From assembly GCA_045128735.1 (NCBI GenBank), contig JBGVRT010000113.1, positions 1-57,929 of the forward strand: DNA of 57,929 bases, in the 5' to 3' direction. The notes below the pieces were generated by a model. The model ran no database searches, was not told the origin of the DNA, and saw only the letters and a program-made list of their open reading frames with translations. The position numbers and the translations under genes are program-made. The DNA is from RGIG8775 sp045128735 (GTDB taxonomy: Bacteria > Bacillota > Clostridia > Oscillospirales > CAG-272). Below, one piece after another: positions 32,915 through 42,094 of the stretch (the stretch's first letter is position 1; every line of letters begins with the position of its first letter).

Positions 32915-34549
32915 TTATTGCTCGGTAAAGGTAATTCTTCCTTGCGGCTTTGCGTATTCCTCGCCAATAGTGCCGCCGAGGTAATCTGCAATGTAGTTTT
33001 CAAGAAGCTCAATATCAAGCGTTCCTTCGGCATCTATGAGCCTTGCGTCTTTGAACATTGCCATTCCGTCGCCCAAGGAACGCAAATGGAAGTCAAAGCC
33101 TGCGAGAACGTATTTCTTGTTAATGTCAAGGTCACGGTATTCGCCGCTTTCCTTGTCAAGCACCTTGACACCGTACACACGGTAGTCACCGTCCACGCCC
33201 GTGAAGAAGCCGTTTTCATCGGTCTTGACGGATGTGGGGATGGCTGTGTTCAGCGAGAAGGTCGCGCCCGACATACTTGGGAATGAGCCGTTTTCTTCGG
33301 GATACTTCATCACGCCCATTTCAAGCATATCAAGAAGCATTTGCCCTGTGATCTCAACCGTTACGACTTGATTGTTATACGGGAACACCGAGAAAATATC
33401 GTTGAAGGTGACCTCGCCCGCTTCGATAGGCGCGCGCAATCCGCCGCCGTTGACAAAGGACACATCAGCTCCCGTCATCACACGAAGTGCATCCGAGCAA
33501 AGATTGCCGAGGGCGGTTTCACTATTTCTGACAAGTCGAGTATCGCCGTCGTGGGTGTTCAGCGTTACAGTGCTCCCGCCGATTACACGGTTGCCAAGCT
33601 CGGAGTAGCTCTCATTGATCTCAGCAAGGTACGCATCCACGGTCGCATCGGTCTTTTCGTATGTAGCGGTTTCCACAAGCTCGGTATGGGGTCCGTCCTC
33701 GGTGATGGTGAGCTTGCCGATGTACTCAAATTTTGTTCCCGTAGAGGAAAGCAGAACGTCGTCGCCACTCTTGTCTTTGATGGTTTTGTTTTCGATGACA
33801 AGATGCGCGTGTGCATCGAGAACCACATCAAATCCGTCGGTATTTTCGATGATATCGGTGATATCAAACAACTCATCTGACTCGTCATAGCCAACGTGCG
33901 AGAGCGCGATCACGTAATCCGCGCCTGCTGCCAGGACGGCATCAATATTCGCCTGAACAAGGTCGTATATTTCAGCACCACCAAAGGTGTATATGATCTC
34001 GCCGTCCTCGTTTTTGAACTGATCGGGACTCGACGAACTGATGGTAGAGGGTGTGGTGATGCCGATGTAAGCAATCTCCACGTCACCGTAGGATACGATG
34101 GTATAGGAATCAAAATATGACTTGTCCTCGCCTACCTTAGCAAAGTTACAGGAAAGGAACTTGGTGTTTGAGAGGTTGTTCAGCTCCACAAGACGCGCAA
34201 GCTGATAGTCAAATTCGTGGTTGCCCAGCGCGATGGCATCATAGCCCACCTTGTTCATAAGGTTTATGATGTACTCACCCCCCGAAACAGCACCCAAAGT
34301 GCCACCCTGCACAAAGTCACCCGAGGAAACAACGCCCACGTGGTCATAGACCCCTTTCAGCTCAGCTTTCATCGCCGCAAGCTTGGAATACCCCTCCACG
34401 GCACAATGCACGTCGTTTTCATAAATGATCGCAATAGACTCTGTTTCTGCCGCAGGGGGATTTGTTCCCGAGCCCGAGCAGGATGCAAGTGTCAGCAGCG
34501 ACAAAAGCACCGAGAGACACAAAAATATGCTTAAAACTCTTTTTTTCAT
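32915..34549 (-). CDS. 5'-nucleotidase / UDP-sugar hydrolase family lipoprotein
   Basis: This secreted 544-residue enzyme removes phosphate from nucleotides outside the cell. A lipoprotein signal peptide ends at LASCSG, so it is membrane-tethered. The N-terminal metallophosphatase domain has all metal motifs: YENDVHC, SSGDFVQGG, LGNHEFDY, SHVGYDE and DAHAHL. The C-terminal substrate domain has NGGGLRAPIEAGEVT and the FPYNNQ loop. A GAGGTAG site precedes the ATG. Release of nucleosides would feed the purine nucleoside phosphorylase of the nearby operon; that link is inferred. Confidence 0.9.
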   Translation of the reverse strand: MKKRVLSIFLCLSVLLSLLTLASCSGSGTNPPAAETESIAIIYENDVHCAVEGYSKLAAMKAELKGVYDHVGVVSSGDFVQGGTLGAVSGGEYIINLMNKVGYDAIALGNHEFDYQLARLVELNNLSNTKFLSCNFAKVGEDKSYFDSYTIVSYGDVEIAYIGITTPSTISSSSPDQFKNEDGEIIYTFGGAEIYDLVQANIDAVLAAGADYVIALSHVGYDESDELFDITDIIENTDGFDVVLDAHAHLVIENKTIKDKSGDDVLLSSTGTKFEYIGKLTITEDGPHTELVETATYEKTDATVDAYLAEINESYSELGNRVIGGSTVTLNTHDGDTRLVRNSETALGNLCSDALRVMTGADVSFVNGGGLRAPIEAGEVTFNDIFSVFPYNNQVVTVEITGQMLLDMLEMGVMKYPEENGSFPSMSGATFSLNTAIPTSVKTDENGFFTGVDGDYRVYGVKVLDKESGEYRDLDINKKYVLAGFDFHLRSLGDGMAMFKDARLIDAEGTLDIELLENYIADYLGGTIGEEYAKPQGRITFTEQ

Positions 34550-34559
34550 AACTACCTCT

Positions 34560-35519
34560 TTATATCAGCGACTTGAGCCAGAATACAAGTTCGGCAAAGA
34601 AGTTACCAAAACCGCCCGTGATTGTAAGCAAAATCATGTAAATGACCATGCTTGCCACACTGACAGCCTCACGCTTGATATTCAAATAAAAATTGAACTT
34701 TCCACGGAGTCCCTCTTCTTTTCTTGATTCTTTCCATTGGTACGTGATTACATCGTCGCAAACAAAGCCCGACGGCACAAAATCACGATACAGCCCCTCT
34801 TCCAATCTGCGGATTTGGAAACAGTTTGCATCATTGATTTCATAGTCCTCGCTGACCGACACAGTAACGACTGCCTTTTTCAGTTTTTGACGGTGGAATG
34901 CACCGATTTTGTTGATTTCGGACGGAAGATTGCGCGCCTCGTTCACGCGAATAGAATAACCGTATTTTTCGGATTGTATCGGCGTGGTAATAAGATCGCG
35001 CAGTCTGACCAAAAAGCTGCCTGCCGACTTGTAGGTGCTAAATACCCTATCGAGAGATTTATGTGGCAAGCGGAAGGAGAAATATCCCTCTTCATTGTCT
35101 ATGTAAGATTGAATATGCCCGTAGTCCACTGTGATCAACGTTCCATCCGATAATTTGTCAAGTGCGAGTTCAAGCTTTGACAGATGCACAATATCTACGG
35201 TTTTTCTGTTATATGCGATCTCAGAGGTGTATTCATTTTTCATAAAATCAATGATACAGCCGCTTGAAAATGTGGCGCGGGCAATCTCTTCGTTTTTGAA
35301 TGCGAGCGAAATATCCTCTATCTCCTCTGCGCTTACCTCGAAAGGCACGTAAAGACAGAGTTTGCTCGTCCCTTTAATACCCACGATTTTTACGGATACG
35401 TCGATGTAGCTTTTTCCTTTCGGGCTCATCCAATCGTGAAAATAGATCGTGCTGGTATCGTCGCCGTCAATCCATATTGCCCAGCCGTCATCTGTGAATT
35501 TTTTACCCTTAATTGACAT
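34560..35519 (-). CDS. unknown protein with C-terminal membrane helix
   Basis: This 319-residue protein has a soluble part rich in beta strands (residues 1-270) and one or two hydrophobic helices at the C-terminus (about 280-315), so it is probably a tail-anchored cytoplasmic protein. I know no family for it and see no catalytic motif. It ends 10 bases before the nucleotidase gene and is likely co-transcribed. A hairpin upstream separates it from the RsbW-like gene. Confidence 0.55.
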   Translation of the reverse strand: MSIKGKKFTDDGWAIWIDGDDTSTIYFHDWMSPKGKSYIDVSVKIVGIKGTSKLCLYVPFEVSAEEIEDISLAFKNEEIARATFSSGCIIDFMKNEYTSEIAYNRKTVDIVHLSKLELALDKLSDGTLITVDYGHIQSYIDNEEGYFSFRLPHKSLDRVFSTYKSAGSFLVRLRDLITTPIQSEKYGYSIRVNEARNLPSEINKIGAFHRQKLKKAVVTVSVSEDYEINDANCFQIRRLEEGLYRDFVPSGFVCDDVITYQWKESRKEEGLRGKFNFYLNIKREAVSVASMVIYMILLTITGGFGNFFAELVFWLKSLI

Positions 35520-35562
35520 TTATTTTACCTACGCTTCAAAACTGATTTTTATTTATATTACA

Positions 35563-35586
35563 CAGGGGATGCGTACACATCCCCTG
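35563..35586 (-). terminator. hairpin after the RsbW-like gene
   Basis: CAGGGGATG (35563-35571) pairs with CATCCCCTG (35578-35586). The stem is strong, but the minus-strand T-run is weak, so termination may be partial. It marks the probable 3' end of the large transport/NRPS operon. Confidence 0.5.
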
Positions 35587-35609
35587 CGATTTGGTGTTTG
35601 GATTATTCT

Positions 35610-36020
35610 TTAACCCAAATTCTTTTTGATCTTCAGAATGTTTTGTCCGTCTTTGTACTCATAGGTAATGTCGTCCATAGACTTTTTTACCATATAAATA
35701 CCAAGACCGCCGATGGCTCTTTCCTCTGCGGAAAGGGTTGTGTCAGGATCGGCTTTTGCAAGGGGATCGTAAGGCACACCCTTGTCGATAAAGGTAATTA
35801 TCACGGCAAGAGGATCTTCGGTAACCTCCACACGGACGGTTGCGCTTCCCACCTCGGGATTGTATGCGTAGTGTGCTATATTGCCGAAAAGCTCGTCGAT
35901 GGCAATGTCGATCTGCATCTGCGCTTTCATGGGGCAATCGAGCGCTTCAAGCTGTTCGTTTACAAAGTCGGTAACGGTTTCAATATTTTCTACTGTTGCC
36001 GCAATGGTTAGTTCTTTCAT
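35610..36020 (-). CDS. RsbW/SpoIIAB-like serine kinase (anti-sigma type GHKL)
   Basis: This 136-residue protein is a complete GHKL kinase of the RsbW type: N box IAIDELFGNIAHYAY, G1 motif DKGVPYDP and G2 motif GGLGIYMVKK. Such proteins phosphorylate STAS-domain partners on serine and often bind a sigma factor. No sigma factor is in this region, while two STAS genes lie in the same operon, so STAS phosphorylation is the likely job. Its ATG overlaps the SpoIIE-type phosphatase stop by 4 bases. Confidence 0.9.
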   Translation of the reverse strand: MKELTIAATVENIETVTDFVNEQLEALDCPMKAQMQIDIAIDELFGNIAHYAYNPEVGSATVRVEVTEDPLAVIITFIDKGVPYDPLAKADPDTTLSAEERAIGGLGIYMVKKSMDDITYEYKDGQNILKIKKNLG

Positions 36021-37474
36021 TTTGCGTCCTCCTCATTTGTTTTCATCTTTGCCTTATATTCGAGACAAAGCATTGTAATATCGTCAAACTGAGGTGCTTT
36101 ACCTACAAATTCGTCAATATCCTCCTTGACTGCAGGAAGTATTTCTTGGGGTGTTCCGTTTTTCACTTTGTTCAAAATCGTACCAAGTCTTTCCATACCG
36201 TATAACTCATTATTTACATTTGTTGCCTCGGTTACACCGTCGGTGTACTGGAATATCTTGTCACCGGGCTCAAGCGTCATCGAGCCTGCGCGGTATTTTG
36301 TATTCTCCATACCGGCAAGGACAAAGCCTGCGCGTATCCTGTAAGGCTCAAAATCGCCGCCCGCCTTGCAAATAAAGGGCATTTCGTGACCCGCGTTTAC
36401 GTAATTGAACTCGCCTGTTTCAAGGTCAAGCACGCCCTCAAAGGCGGTAATGAACATCTCTTCGCTATTTGATTCGCAAAGGAGATTGTTGACCTCGGTA
36501 AACACCGCTCCAAGGTCTCTGCCCTGTGTGGTGTGGTCCTTGATAAGGGTTTTACCGATGACCATAAAGAGAGCCGCGGGAACGCCCTTGCCCGAAACGT
36601 CGGCCATAACGATTGCCAGATGCTTGTCGTCCACCATAAAGAAGTCGTAAAAGTCGCCTCCTACCTCTTTCGCGGGGTCCATGGTTGCGTAAATGTCAAT
36701 TTCTTTTCTTTCGGGGAATGCGGGGAAAATACAGGGAAGCATAGATTTCTGAATGTTTGTGGCAACGTTCAATTCCGCCGAGCTCTTCATTTCACGGGAT
36801 GCAGACAGAATAGAGTGGAAAATCAGAACGAACTCGATAACGAAGATAACACAAACAGTCAGATACAGCGGAAAGAACCAGAAATGACCGGGGAAAATAC
36901 CGTTTGCGTTGGAAAACAGATTGATAACGTAGAAACCAACGTGCGAAACCGCGGGTGCGGCTACAAAGGTTGCCATTTTTCCTTCAAGAGAATCTATCAT
37001 TTCTCTGAAGTGCTTGCGAAGGAAGCGGAAATATGCAAAGAAGAAGATAGAATACACCACAATCTTAATGCCGATAAAGAAGAGAAGATTGGGAACCTCA
37101 TACGGGCTTGCGACGATAAGTCCAAGCCTTCCCGCAAGAAGTGTGTCGGTGGTACCGCAGAACATAAACGTACAAACGTTTGCAATCAGGCAAGAGGTCA
37201 GTGATACGAAAATCTTTGAAGAAAGAGTGCCGTTATAAAGCAAGCAAATCATCAAGGAAACAATTGCGGAAAGTCCGATAATTCCCACCGCATCGTTTGT
37301 AAGATTTATGTAATATGATACGAAGGCAATGCCGTAAGCGATAACGGCTGCAAGTATCCATGCGGGGACAAGAAACTTTTTAGAATATTTTGGCTCAAAG
37401 GTAACGCCTGCAAGACAAGCGGCAAAAACCGATGCTAAAAACACCGCAAAACTCCAAAGTCCAATAATTTCCAT
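36017..37474 (-). CDS. membrane SpoIIE/RsbU-type serine phosphatase
   Basis: This 485-residue protein has about seven membrane helices in residues 1-220 as a sensor part, a short coiled linker, and a PP2C-type SpoIIE domain. Metal ligands are seen in EVGGDFYDFF, MADVSGKGVPAAL and the C-terminal PQFDDITMLCL. It should remove phosphate from the serine of STAS proteins, opposing the RsbW-like kinase encoded next to it. The helices may read an extracellular or membrane signal. Confidence 0.9.
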   Translation of the reverse strand: MEIIGLWSFAVFLASVFAACLAGVTFEPKYSKKFLVPAWILAAVIAYGIAFVSYYINLTNDAVGIIGLSAIVSLMICLLYNGTLSSKIFVSLTSCLIANVCTFMFCGTTDTLLAGRLGLIVASPYEVPNLLFFIGIKIVVYSIFFFAYFRFLRKHFREMIDSLEGKMATFVAAPAVSHVGFYVINLFSNANGIFPGHFWFFPLYLTVCVIFVIEFVLIFHSILSASREMKSSAELNVATNIQKSMLPCIFPAFPERKEIDIYATMDPAKEVGGDFYDFFMVDDKHLAIVMADVSGKGVPAALFMVIGKTLIKDHTTQGRDLGAVFTEVNNLLCESNSEEMFITAFEGVLDLETGEFNYVNAGHEMPFICKAGGDFEPYRIRAGFVLAGMENTKYRAGSMTLEPGDKIFQYTDGVTEATNVNNELYGMERLGTILNKVKNGTPQEILPAVKEDIDEFVGKAPQFDDITMLCLEYKAKMKTNEEDAK

Positions 37475-37506
37475 TTCTTTTAATCCTTTCTGTATGTAAA
37501 TATAAA

Positions 37507-40500
37507 TTAAAACAAATCCATTCCGTCAAGCGCGGAAAGATATTTGTCAAGATACTCGGGAGTGATTTCACTCCAAGCATCACCAAGCTGTCGGATATAA
37601 GAATCGGTCAGAGGCTGAACCACAGGAATATCGCGAAGTCCTCCCTCGATACCGCCTGTAAAGAGACCCTCAAGCTGCTCTCTTCCTTCATCCGTGTGTT
37701 TTTTCTCCTTAACAAGTGCGGCAAAATCATCATCTGAGAGCACCTCAACGTTGTAACCCAGCTTTGCGAGTCCCTCAAAGAGCGCCTTGAAGGCTACCTC
37801 TCGCGCGGGATAGATATGAAATGCCACTGTGCTGTTATCGGTAGCGCAAAGGCTGATGATATTGTGCGCTGTTTCATCTACAGGTGAGAAATTTACAGTC
37901 GCACCGTAAATCGATTCGGGCACGGCTCCTACCTTGATATACGATGCCATTCTTCGCGTAAATGCGTTGGAATGGATATTCATCTGAAATTCTCCGTCCT
38001 TAATTCTGCCCTGAAGATTTCCGACACGCATAAACTTGATATCAAGCCCGTCATCAACCGCGGCTCTGAGCATCGCGTGCTCTGCCATATATTTAGAATA
38101 AATGTAGCTGTTATGGATGCGCTGACCGATATAGAAGTCACGTTCGGTAAACTGAATTTTGTCAATGCTTTTTGCCGAACCCGCTACGCTGATGGTAGAC
38201 ACCTGACAAAGAGTTGCGCCTTGTTTCTTTGCAAAGGCAATAAGGTTTTTAACACCGTCCGTGTTGATTCTTGTTAGGGTATCTCCATAAGCAAAATGCG
38301 CAACGTTTGCCGCAGAGTTGATAATGGTATCAAAGTGAATATCACAGCCTTGTGTAAAGATATCGGGATTTGTGATATCCCCCTCTGCCACCGTCCATTT
38401 TTCACCGTAGCCCTCGGAATAATCCTCTTCCGAGAAGTAGAAAAGGTTAGCCTTTACTCTGCGCTCAGCCGTAAGTCTCTTGTTAGGTCTTGCCAGACAT
38501 ACGATTTTATCACACAGATCGGCTCTTTCAAGAAGATCGATCAACAGGTGGATTCCGAGATAACCCGTAACACCCGTCAGAAGTACGTTTCCAAGCTTCT
38601 TGCTCTTTACTTCATTATTAGTATGAGCCTTAATGAACTCATCAATTCCGTTATAATCGAGAGAAACGAGATCGAAGCCGTTATCTTCCGCCGCATCTCC
38701 GTAGATTTTCTCAAGAAGAAGCGCGGGGGTGGGATATTTGTAAAGATCTCCGAAATCAAGCTTGCCTTCTTCCAGATTCAGGCGTGTTTCAATTTCAAGC
38801 AAAGCGTTTGCCGCATCCAGGGAGGAACCGCCAAGCTCGAAGAAGTTATCTTCCAGCCCAACCCTTTCGACCTCGAGAATCTCCTCAAAGGCGTGGCAAA
38901 CGATAACCTCTCTGTGGGATATGGGCTTCTTATAGCTTCTGACATACTCCACAGGCTCATTGGCAAGTGCCTTGAGGTCGGTTTTTCCGTTGGGGGTTTG
39001 CGGCATTTTTTCAAGCTCCTTCAAAATATCGGGAACCATATAAGGCGTGAGGCGGCTCTTCATATGTGCCTTCAGCTCTTTTGCGTCCACCGTCTGCCCT
39101 GCCGCAACCGTATAAAATCCTACGAGATGCTCTGTCTTGTCTATTTTCTTGACCATACAGTTACACAGTGCGATCCCCTGATATCCGCCCATTACCTTTT
39201 CGATTTCGGAAAGCTCAATTCGAAGGCCGCGAAGCTTGATCTGCCTGTCGTTTCTGCCGTGATAGATCAATCTTCCATCGGGGTGTAAATGTCCAAGGTC
39301 ACCCGTGCGGTAAACGCGAAGCCCTTCCCATTCAATGTATTTCGAGGCGGTCTCCTCGGGGCGATCCTTGTATCCGATACCGACACCGTTTCCGTAAACA
39401 CAAATCTCACCGACCGCGCCAAAGGGTACAAGCTTGCGATTTGCGTTCAGAAGCAGAATGCCCATATTGCCGATCGGTGTTCCGATGGAGAGCATATCTC
39501 CCGCCTCGGTAATGGTGGCGCCTATTGTGGTTTCGGTGGGGCCGTATCCGTTATACATGCGGATGCCGTAGGTCTTTTGCATTTCTTCAACAAGACTTCC
39601 CGGCAATACCTCGCCCGCCGCAAGAATTGCCTTTACGTTTGAAAGCGCGCTTACAAAAGCGGAGTTTGACAGATAGGCGGCGATACGCGACGGAGTGCAG
39701 TGAATAATGTCTGCGCTGTGTCTTGTAATGTGGGCGGCAAGCTCACCTGCGTCTATCATTGCCTTTTCGGTTCCGAATTCCACAAATTTTCCGTTGAAAA
39801 GAGGAACGAATATCTCGAAAAGAGATATGTCGAAGCAGATAGAGCCGATTGCCACGATGCCGCGGCAGTTCTTGACTATGTCGCGGTTAAAGGGATTGTT
39901 GTCGGGGTGGGTGATATTGGCGATACCTCTGTGGGAGAGCATAACGCCCTTGGGTCTGCCCGTTGTTCCCGACGTGTATATGATGTAAGCCACATCTTCC
40001 TGCTTTACAAGGGGTAATTTTACCGAGTCATCGGAAAATTCAATAAGTCTGTCGACTTCAAGATAATCGTATTTATCCGAGGTCTCCACATTTTTCGATG
40101 AAATCAAGTATGCGGCTTTGCTGTTTTCTACAATGTAGGATACTCTATCCTGTGGGTATGCGGGATCTACGGGAATAAACGCCGCCCCCGCCTTGGAAAT
40201 TCCGAGGATTGTGGGAATGATGCGCCAGTCGCGATTCAGCATAAACGCAACCGAATCTCCCGATTTCACGCCCGCATTGACAAGCCCTCTCGCAATTCTG
40301 CTACTGACGCGGTCAAGCTCGGCAAAGGTGAGCGACACCTCGCCCGCATAGAGCGCGTAGCAATTACCGTGCTTTTCGGCTACGCTTTTGAAAATTGACG
40401 GAATGGTAAGGTCATTACCGACTTTGTAGCTTACTCCGCAGATATTTGTATTTTTTTCGTATTCTCTTTTTCCAAGAATAGAGATGTTTTCAATTTTAAT

Positions 40501-41691
40501 ATTTTGTATGCCTTGGTCTATGATCGTGCATACAGAGTCAAAGAAGCTCTGTGCGCGATCCTTGGTATAAATTCCCTCGCGGCAATCGAGGCGAATATCA
40601 AATCCGCCGTTTTCATTATGGAAAATGTTATACGTTAAGTGATTATGCATTCCCCCCGCCACGCTGTAATCCACGTGATGGGGAATCTCGGTATCAAATT
40701 CATACCGATAAAAGTTAAAGACGTACTCCGAAAGCGACTCGGAGATCATATCGTTATCGCGCAAGACTTCAAGGATTTTGTCATATCCGAAATTTTTGTG
40801 TGCCGATGCTTCTCTCGACGCCGTTTCCACAGATCGGCAAAGCTCGGCGAAGGTCTGCTCTTGATCAACACGTACTCTGACGGGAACAAGAAGCGTATAG
40901 CATCCGATGACATTCATTTGAGCCACGGTGCGATTGAGGCGAGGCATTAAAAACACAGCATCCTTTTTGCCGGTGGATTCGGCAAGATAGAGCGCATAGG
41001 CGGCGGCAAAAACGTAAGCCGGCGTTAATTTATTATCCTTGGCAAAATGCTTTAACGAATCGGAAAAGCCCTTTTCACAGGAAAAATTGTATGCCGTAAA
41101 TCCGGCCCCCACAGCTTTTTCCGAAAAGATCGCAGGTTCAAACTCTGCCTCGTTAAAATAATTCTGCCAAAACGAAGCATCCGAATCGGACAAATCGGTT
41201 GCCGCGTTTACCGCAAAAGAATCGGCGCGGCATTCCTTTCTGCCAAGAACGTCCAACACCTTTTGCGCAAACAGACTCATACCGTAGCCGTCGATGATCA
41301 AATGATGAAAACGGGTATAGACAATGCATCCGCCCTCACAGAGAGGAATAATCTCGGATCGGTAAAGCTCCTGCTCGGCTCTCATAGGCTGTCGATCGGC
41401 GGTGTTCATATATTCAGCCGCATTCTCTGCGCTTTTTTCTTCAAGAATACTGCTTAAAGAAACAGGTGCATACAAATATTCAAGCTTACATAATTGCTCG
41501 TCCTTGTTCAGCTTTGCAAAGAAAGCGTCGGCTTCTGACAAGACCGTATCGACCGCAACCTTTGCTTCGGACGGAGAAACCGTGTGCAAATGAATTTTGA
41601 CGGAAATTGTATTGATGGCATTTTCTCCAACGCTTGCCACCTCACTCATTGCAATTTCTCTTTGTGATAAATTTAAGTTTTCGAAGTTCAT
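37507..41691 (-). CDS. single-module NRPS with terminal thioester reductase (C-A-PCP-R)
   Basis: This 1394-residue synthetase has four domains. The condensation domain (1-415) has the catalytic HHLIIDG at 129-135. The adenylation domain (about 425-935) has YTSGTTGRPKG, GYGPTETT, YRTGDLG and NGKTD, with the aspartate of FDIS that grips an alpha-amino group. The carrier domain has FFELGGSSLDAAN. The reductase (about 1050-1390) has TGVTGYLG and YSKYMAEH. It probably joins an acyl or aminoacyl donor to one amino acid and releases an aldehyde or alcohol. The residue used and the donor are unknown, and no phosphopantetheinyl transferase is in the window. Confidence 0.9.
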   Translation of the reverse strand: MNFENLNLSQREIAMSEVASVGENAINTISVKIHLHTVSPSEAKVAVDTVLSEADAFFAKLNKDEQLCKLEYLYAPVSLSSILEEKSAENAAEYMNTADRQPMRAEQELYRSEIIPLCEGGCIVYTRFHHLIIDGYGMSLFAQKVLDVLGRKECRADSFAVNAATDLSDSDASFWQNYFNEAEFEPAIFSEKAVGAGFTAYNFSCEKGFSDSLKHFAKDNKLTPAYVFAAAYALYLAESTGKKDAVFLMPRLNRTVAQMNVIGCYTLLVPVRVRVDQEQTFAELCRSVETASREASAHKNFGYDKILEVLRDNDMISESLSEYVFNFYRYEFDTEIPHHVDYSVAGGMHNHLTYNIFHNENGGFDIRLDCREGIYTKDRAQSFFDSVCTIIDQGIQNIKIENISILGKREYEKNTNICGVSYKVGNDLTIPSIFKSVAEKHGNCYALYAGEVSLTFAELDRVSSRIARGLVNAGVKSGDSVAFMLNRDWRIIPTILGISKAGAAFIPVDPAYPQDRVSYIVENSKAAYLISSKNVETSDKYDYLEVDRLIEFSDDSVKLPLVKQEDVAYIIYTSGTTGRPKGVMLSHRGIANITHPDNNPFNRDIVKNCRGIVAIGSICFDISLFEIFVPLFNGKFVEFGTEKAMIDAGELAAHITRHSADIIHCTPSRIAAYLSNSAFVSALSNVKAILAAGEVLPGSLVEEMQKTYGIRMYNGYGPTETTIGATITEAGDMLSIGTPIGNMGILLLNANRKLVPFGAVGEICVYGNGVGIGYKDRPEETASKYIEWEGLRVYRTGDLGHLHPDGRLIYHGRNDRQIKLRGLRIELSEIEKVMGGYQGIALCNCMVKKIDKTEHLVGFYTVAAGQTVDAKELKAHMKSRLTPYMVPDILKELEKMPQTPNGKTDLKALANEPVEYVRSYKKPISHREVIVCHAFEEILEVERVGLEDNFFELGGSSLDAANALLEIETRLNLEEGKLDFGDLYKYPTPALLLEKIYGDAAEDNGFDLVSLDYNGIDEFIKAHTNNEVKSKKLGNVLLTGVTGYLGIHLLIDLLERADLCDKIVCLARPNKRLTAERRVKANLFYFSEEDYSEGYGEKWTVAEGDITNPDIFTQGCDIHFDTIINSAANVAHFAYGDTLTRINTDGVKNLIAFAKKQGATLCQVSTISVAGSAKSIDKIQFTERDFYIGQRIHNSYIYSKYMAEHAMLRAAVDDGLDIKFMRVGNLQGRIKDGEFQMNIHSNAFTRRMASYIKVGAVPESIYGATVNFSPVDETAHNIISLCATDNSTVAFHIYPAREVAFKALFEGLAKLGYNVEVLSDDDFAALVKEKKHTDEGREQLEGLFTGGIEGGLRDIPVVQPLTDSYIRQLGDAWSEITPEYLDKYLSALDGMDLF

Positions 41692-41724
41692 TCTGTGTTT
41701 CTCCCATCCAAAGTTTGTTGGTAC

Positions 41725-41752
41725 CTCCTATGCCGTTCACACGGCATAGGAG
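41725..41752. promoter_or_regulatory. perfect intercistronic hairpin between STAS-1 and NRPS genes
   Basis: CTCCTATGCCGT (41725-41736) pairs perfectly with ACGGCATAGGAG (41741-41752) around 4 bases. On the minus strand it lies in the 80-base gap before the NRPS, with no T-run after it, so a full terminator is unlikely. It may stop decay, mark RNA processing or reduce NRPS expression relative to the transport genes. Confidence 0.6.
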
Positions 41753-41771
41753 AAAAATGTATGCAATAAAA

Positions 41772-42068
41772 TTATTCGATAGTTAGAATATCGATAAATC
41801 CCGTTACTTCAAAGATTTCGTTAATGGTATCGTTTACGTTCTTGATGATCATTTCGCCCTGCTTGTTCATTACCTTCTGCGCCGAGAGAAGAACACGAAG
41901 TCCTGCGGAAGAAAGGTATTCAAGTGCGGCAAAATCAAGTATGAGCTTTTCGATGCCGTCAATGCTTTGCTTGAATTCTGCTTCAAGCTGGGGGGCGGTG
42001 GTGGTGTCGAGTCTGCCTGTAATAGCGACAGTAAGTTCTTTTCCGTTGAGATTCTTTTCGATAGTCAT
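41772..42068 (-). CDS. STAS anti-anti-sigma-type protein 1
   Basis: This 98-residue STAS protein has the phospho-acceptor serine region YLSSAGLRVL (Ser53 or Ser54), as in SpoIIAA and RsbV. It is the expected substrate of the RsbW-like kinase and SpoIIE-type phosphatase encoded downstream. It is about 93% identical (91 of 98 residues) to the second STAS protein of the operon. It directly follows an ABC ATPase with a fused RsbW-like end, which could be its binding partner. Confidence 0.92.
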   Translation of the reverse strand: MTIEKNLNGKELTVAITGRLDTTTAPQLEAEFKQSIDGIEKLILDFAALEYLSSAGLRVLLSAQKVMNKQGEMIIKNVNDTINEIFEVTGFIDILTIE

Positions 42069-42094
42069 TTTGCTTTTCTCCTATTTCTAATTTT

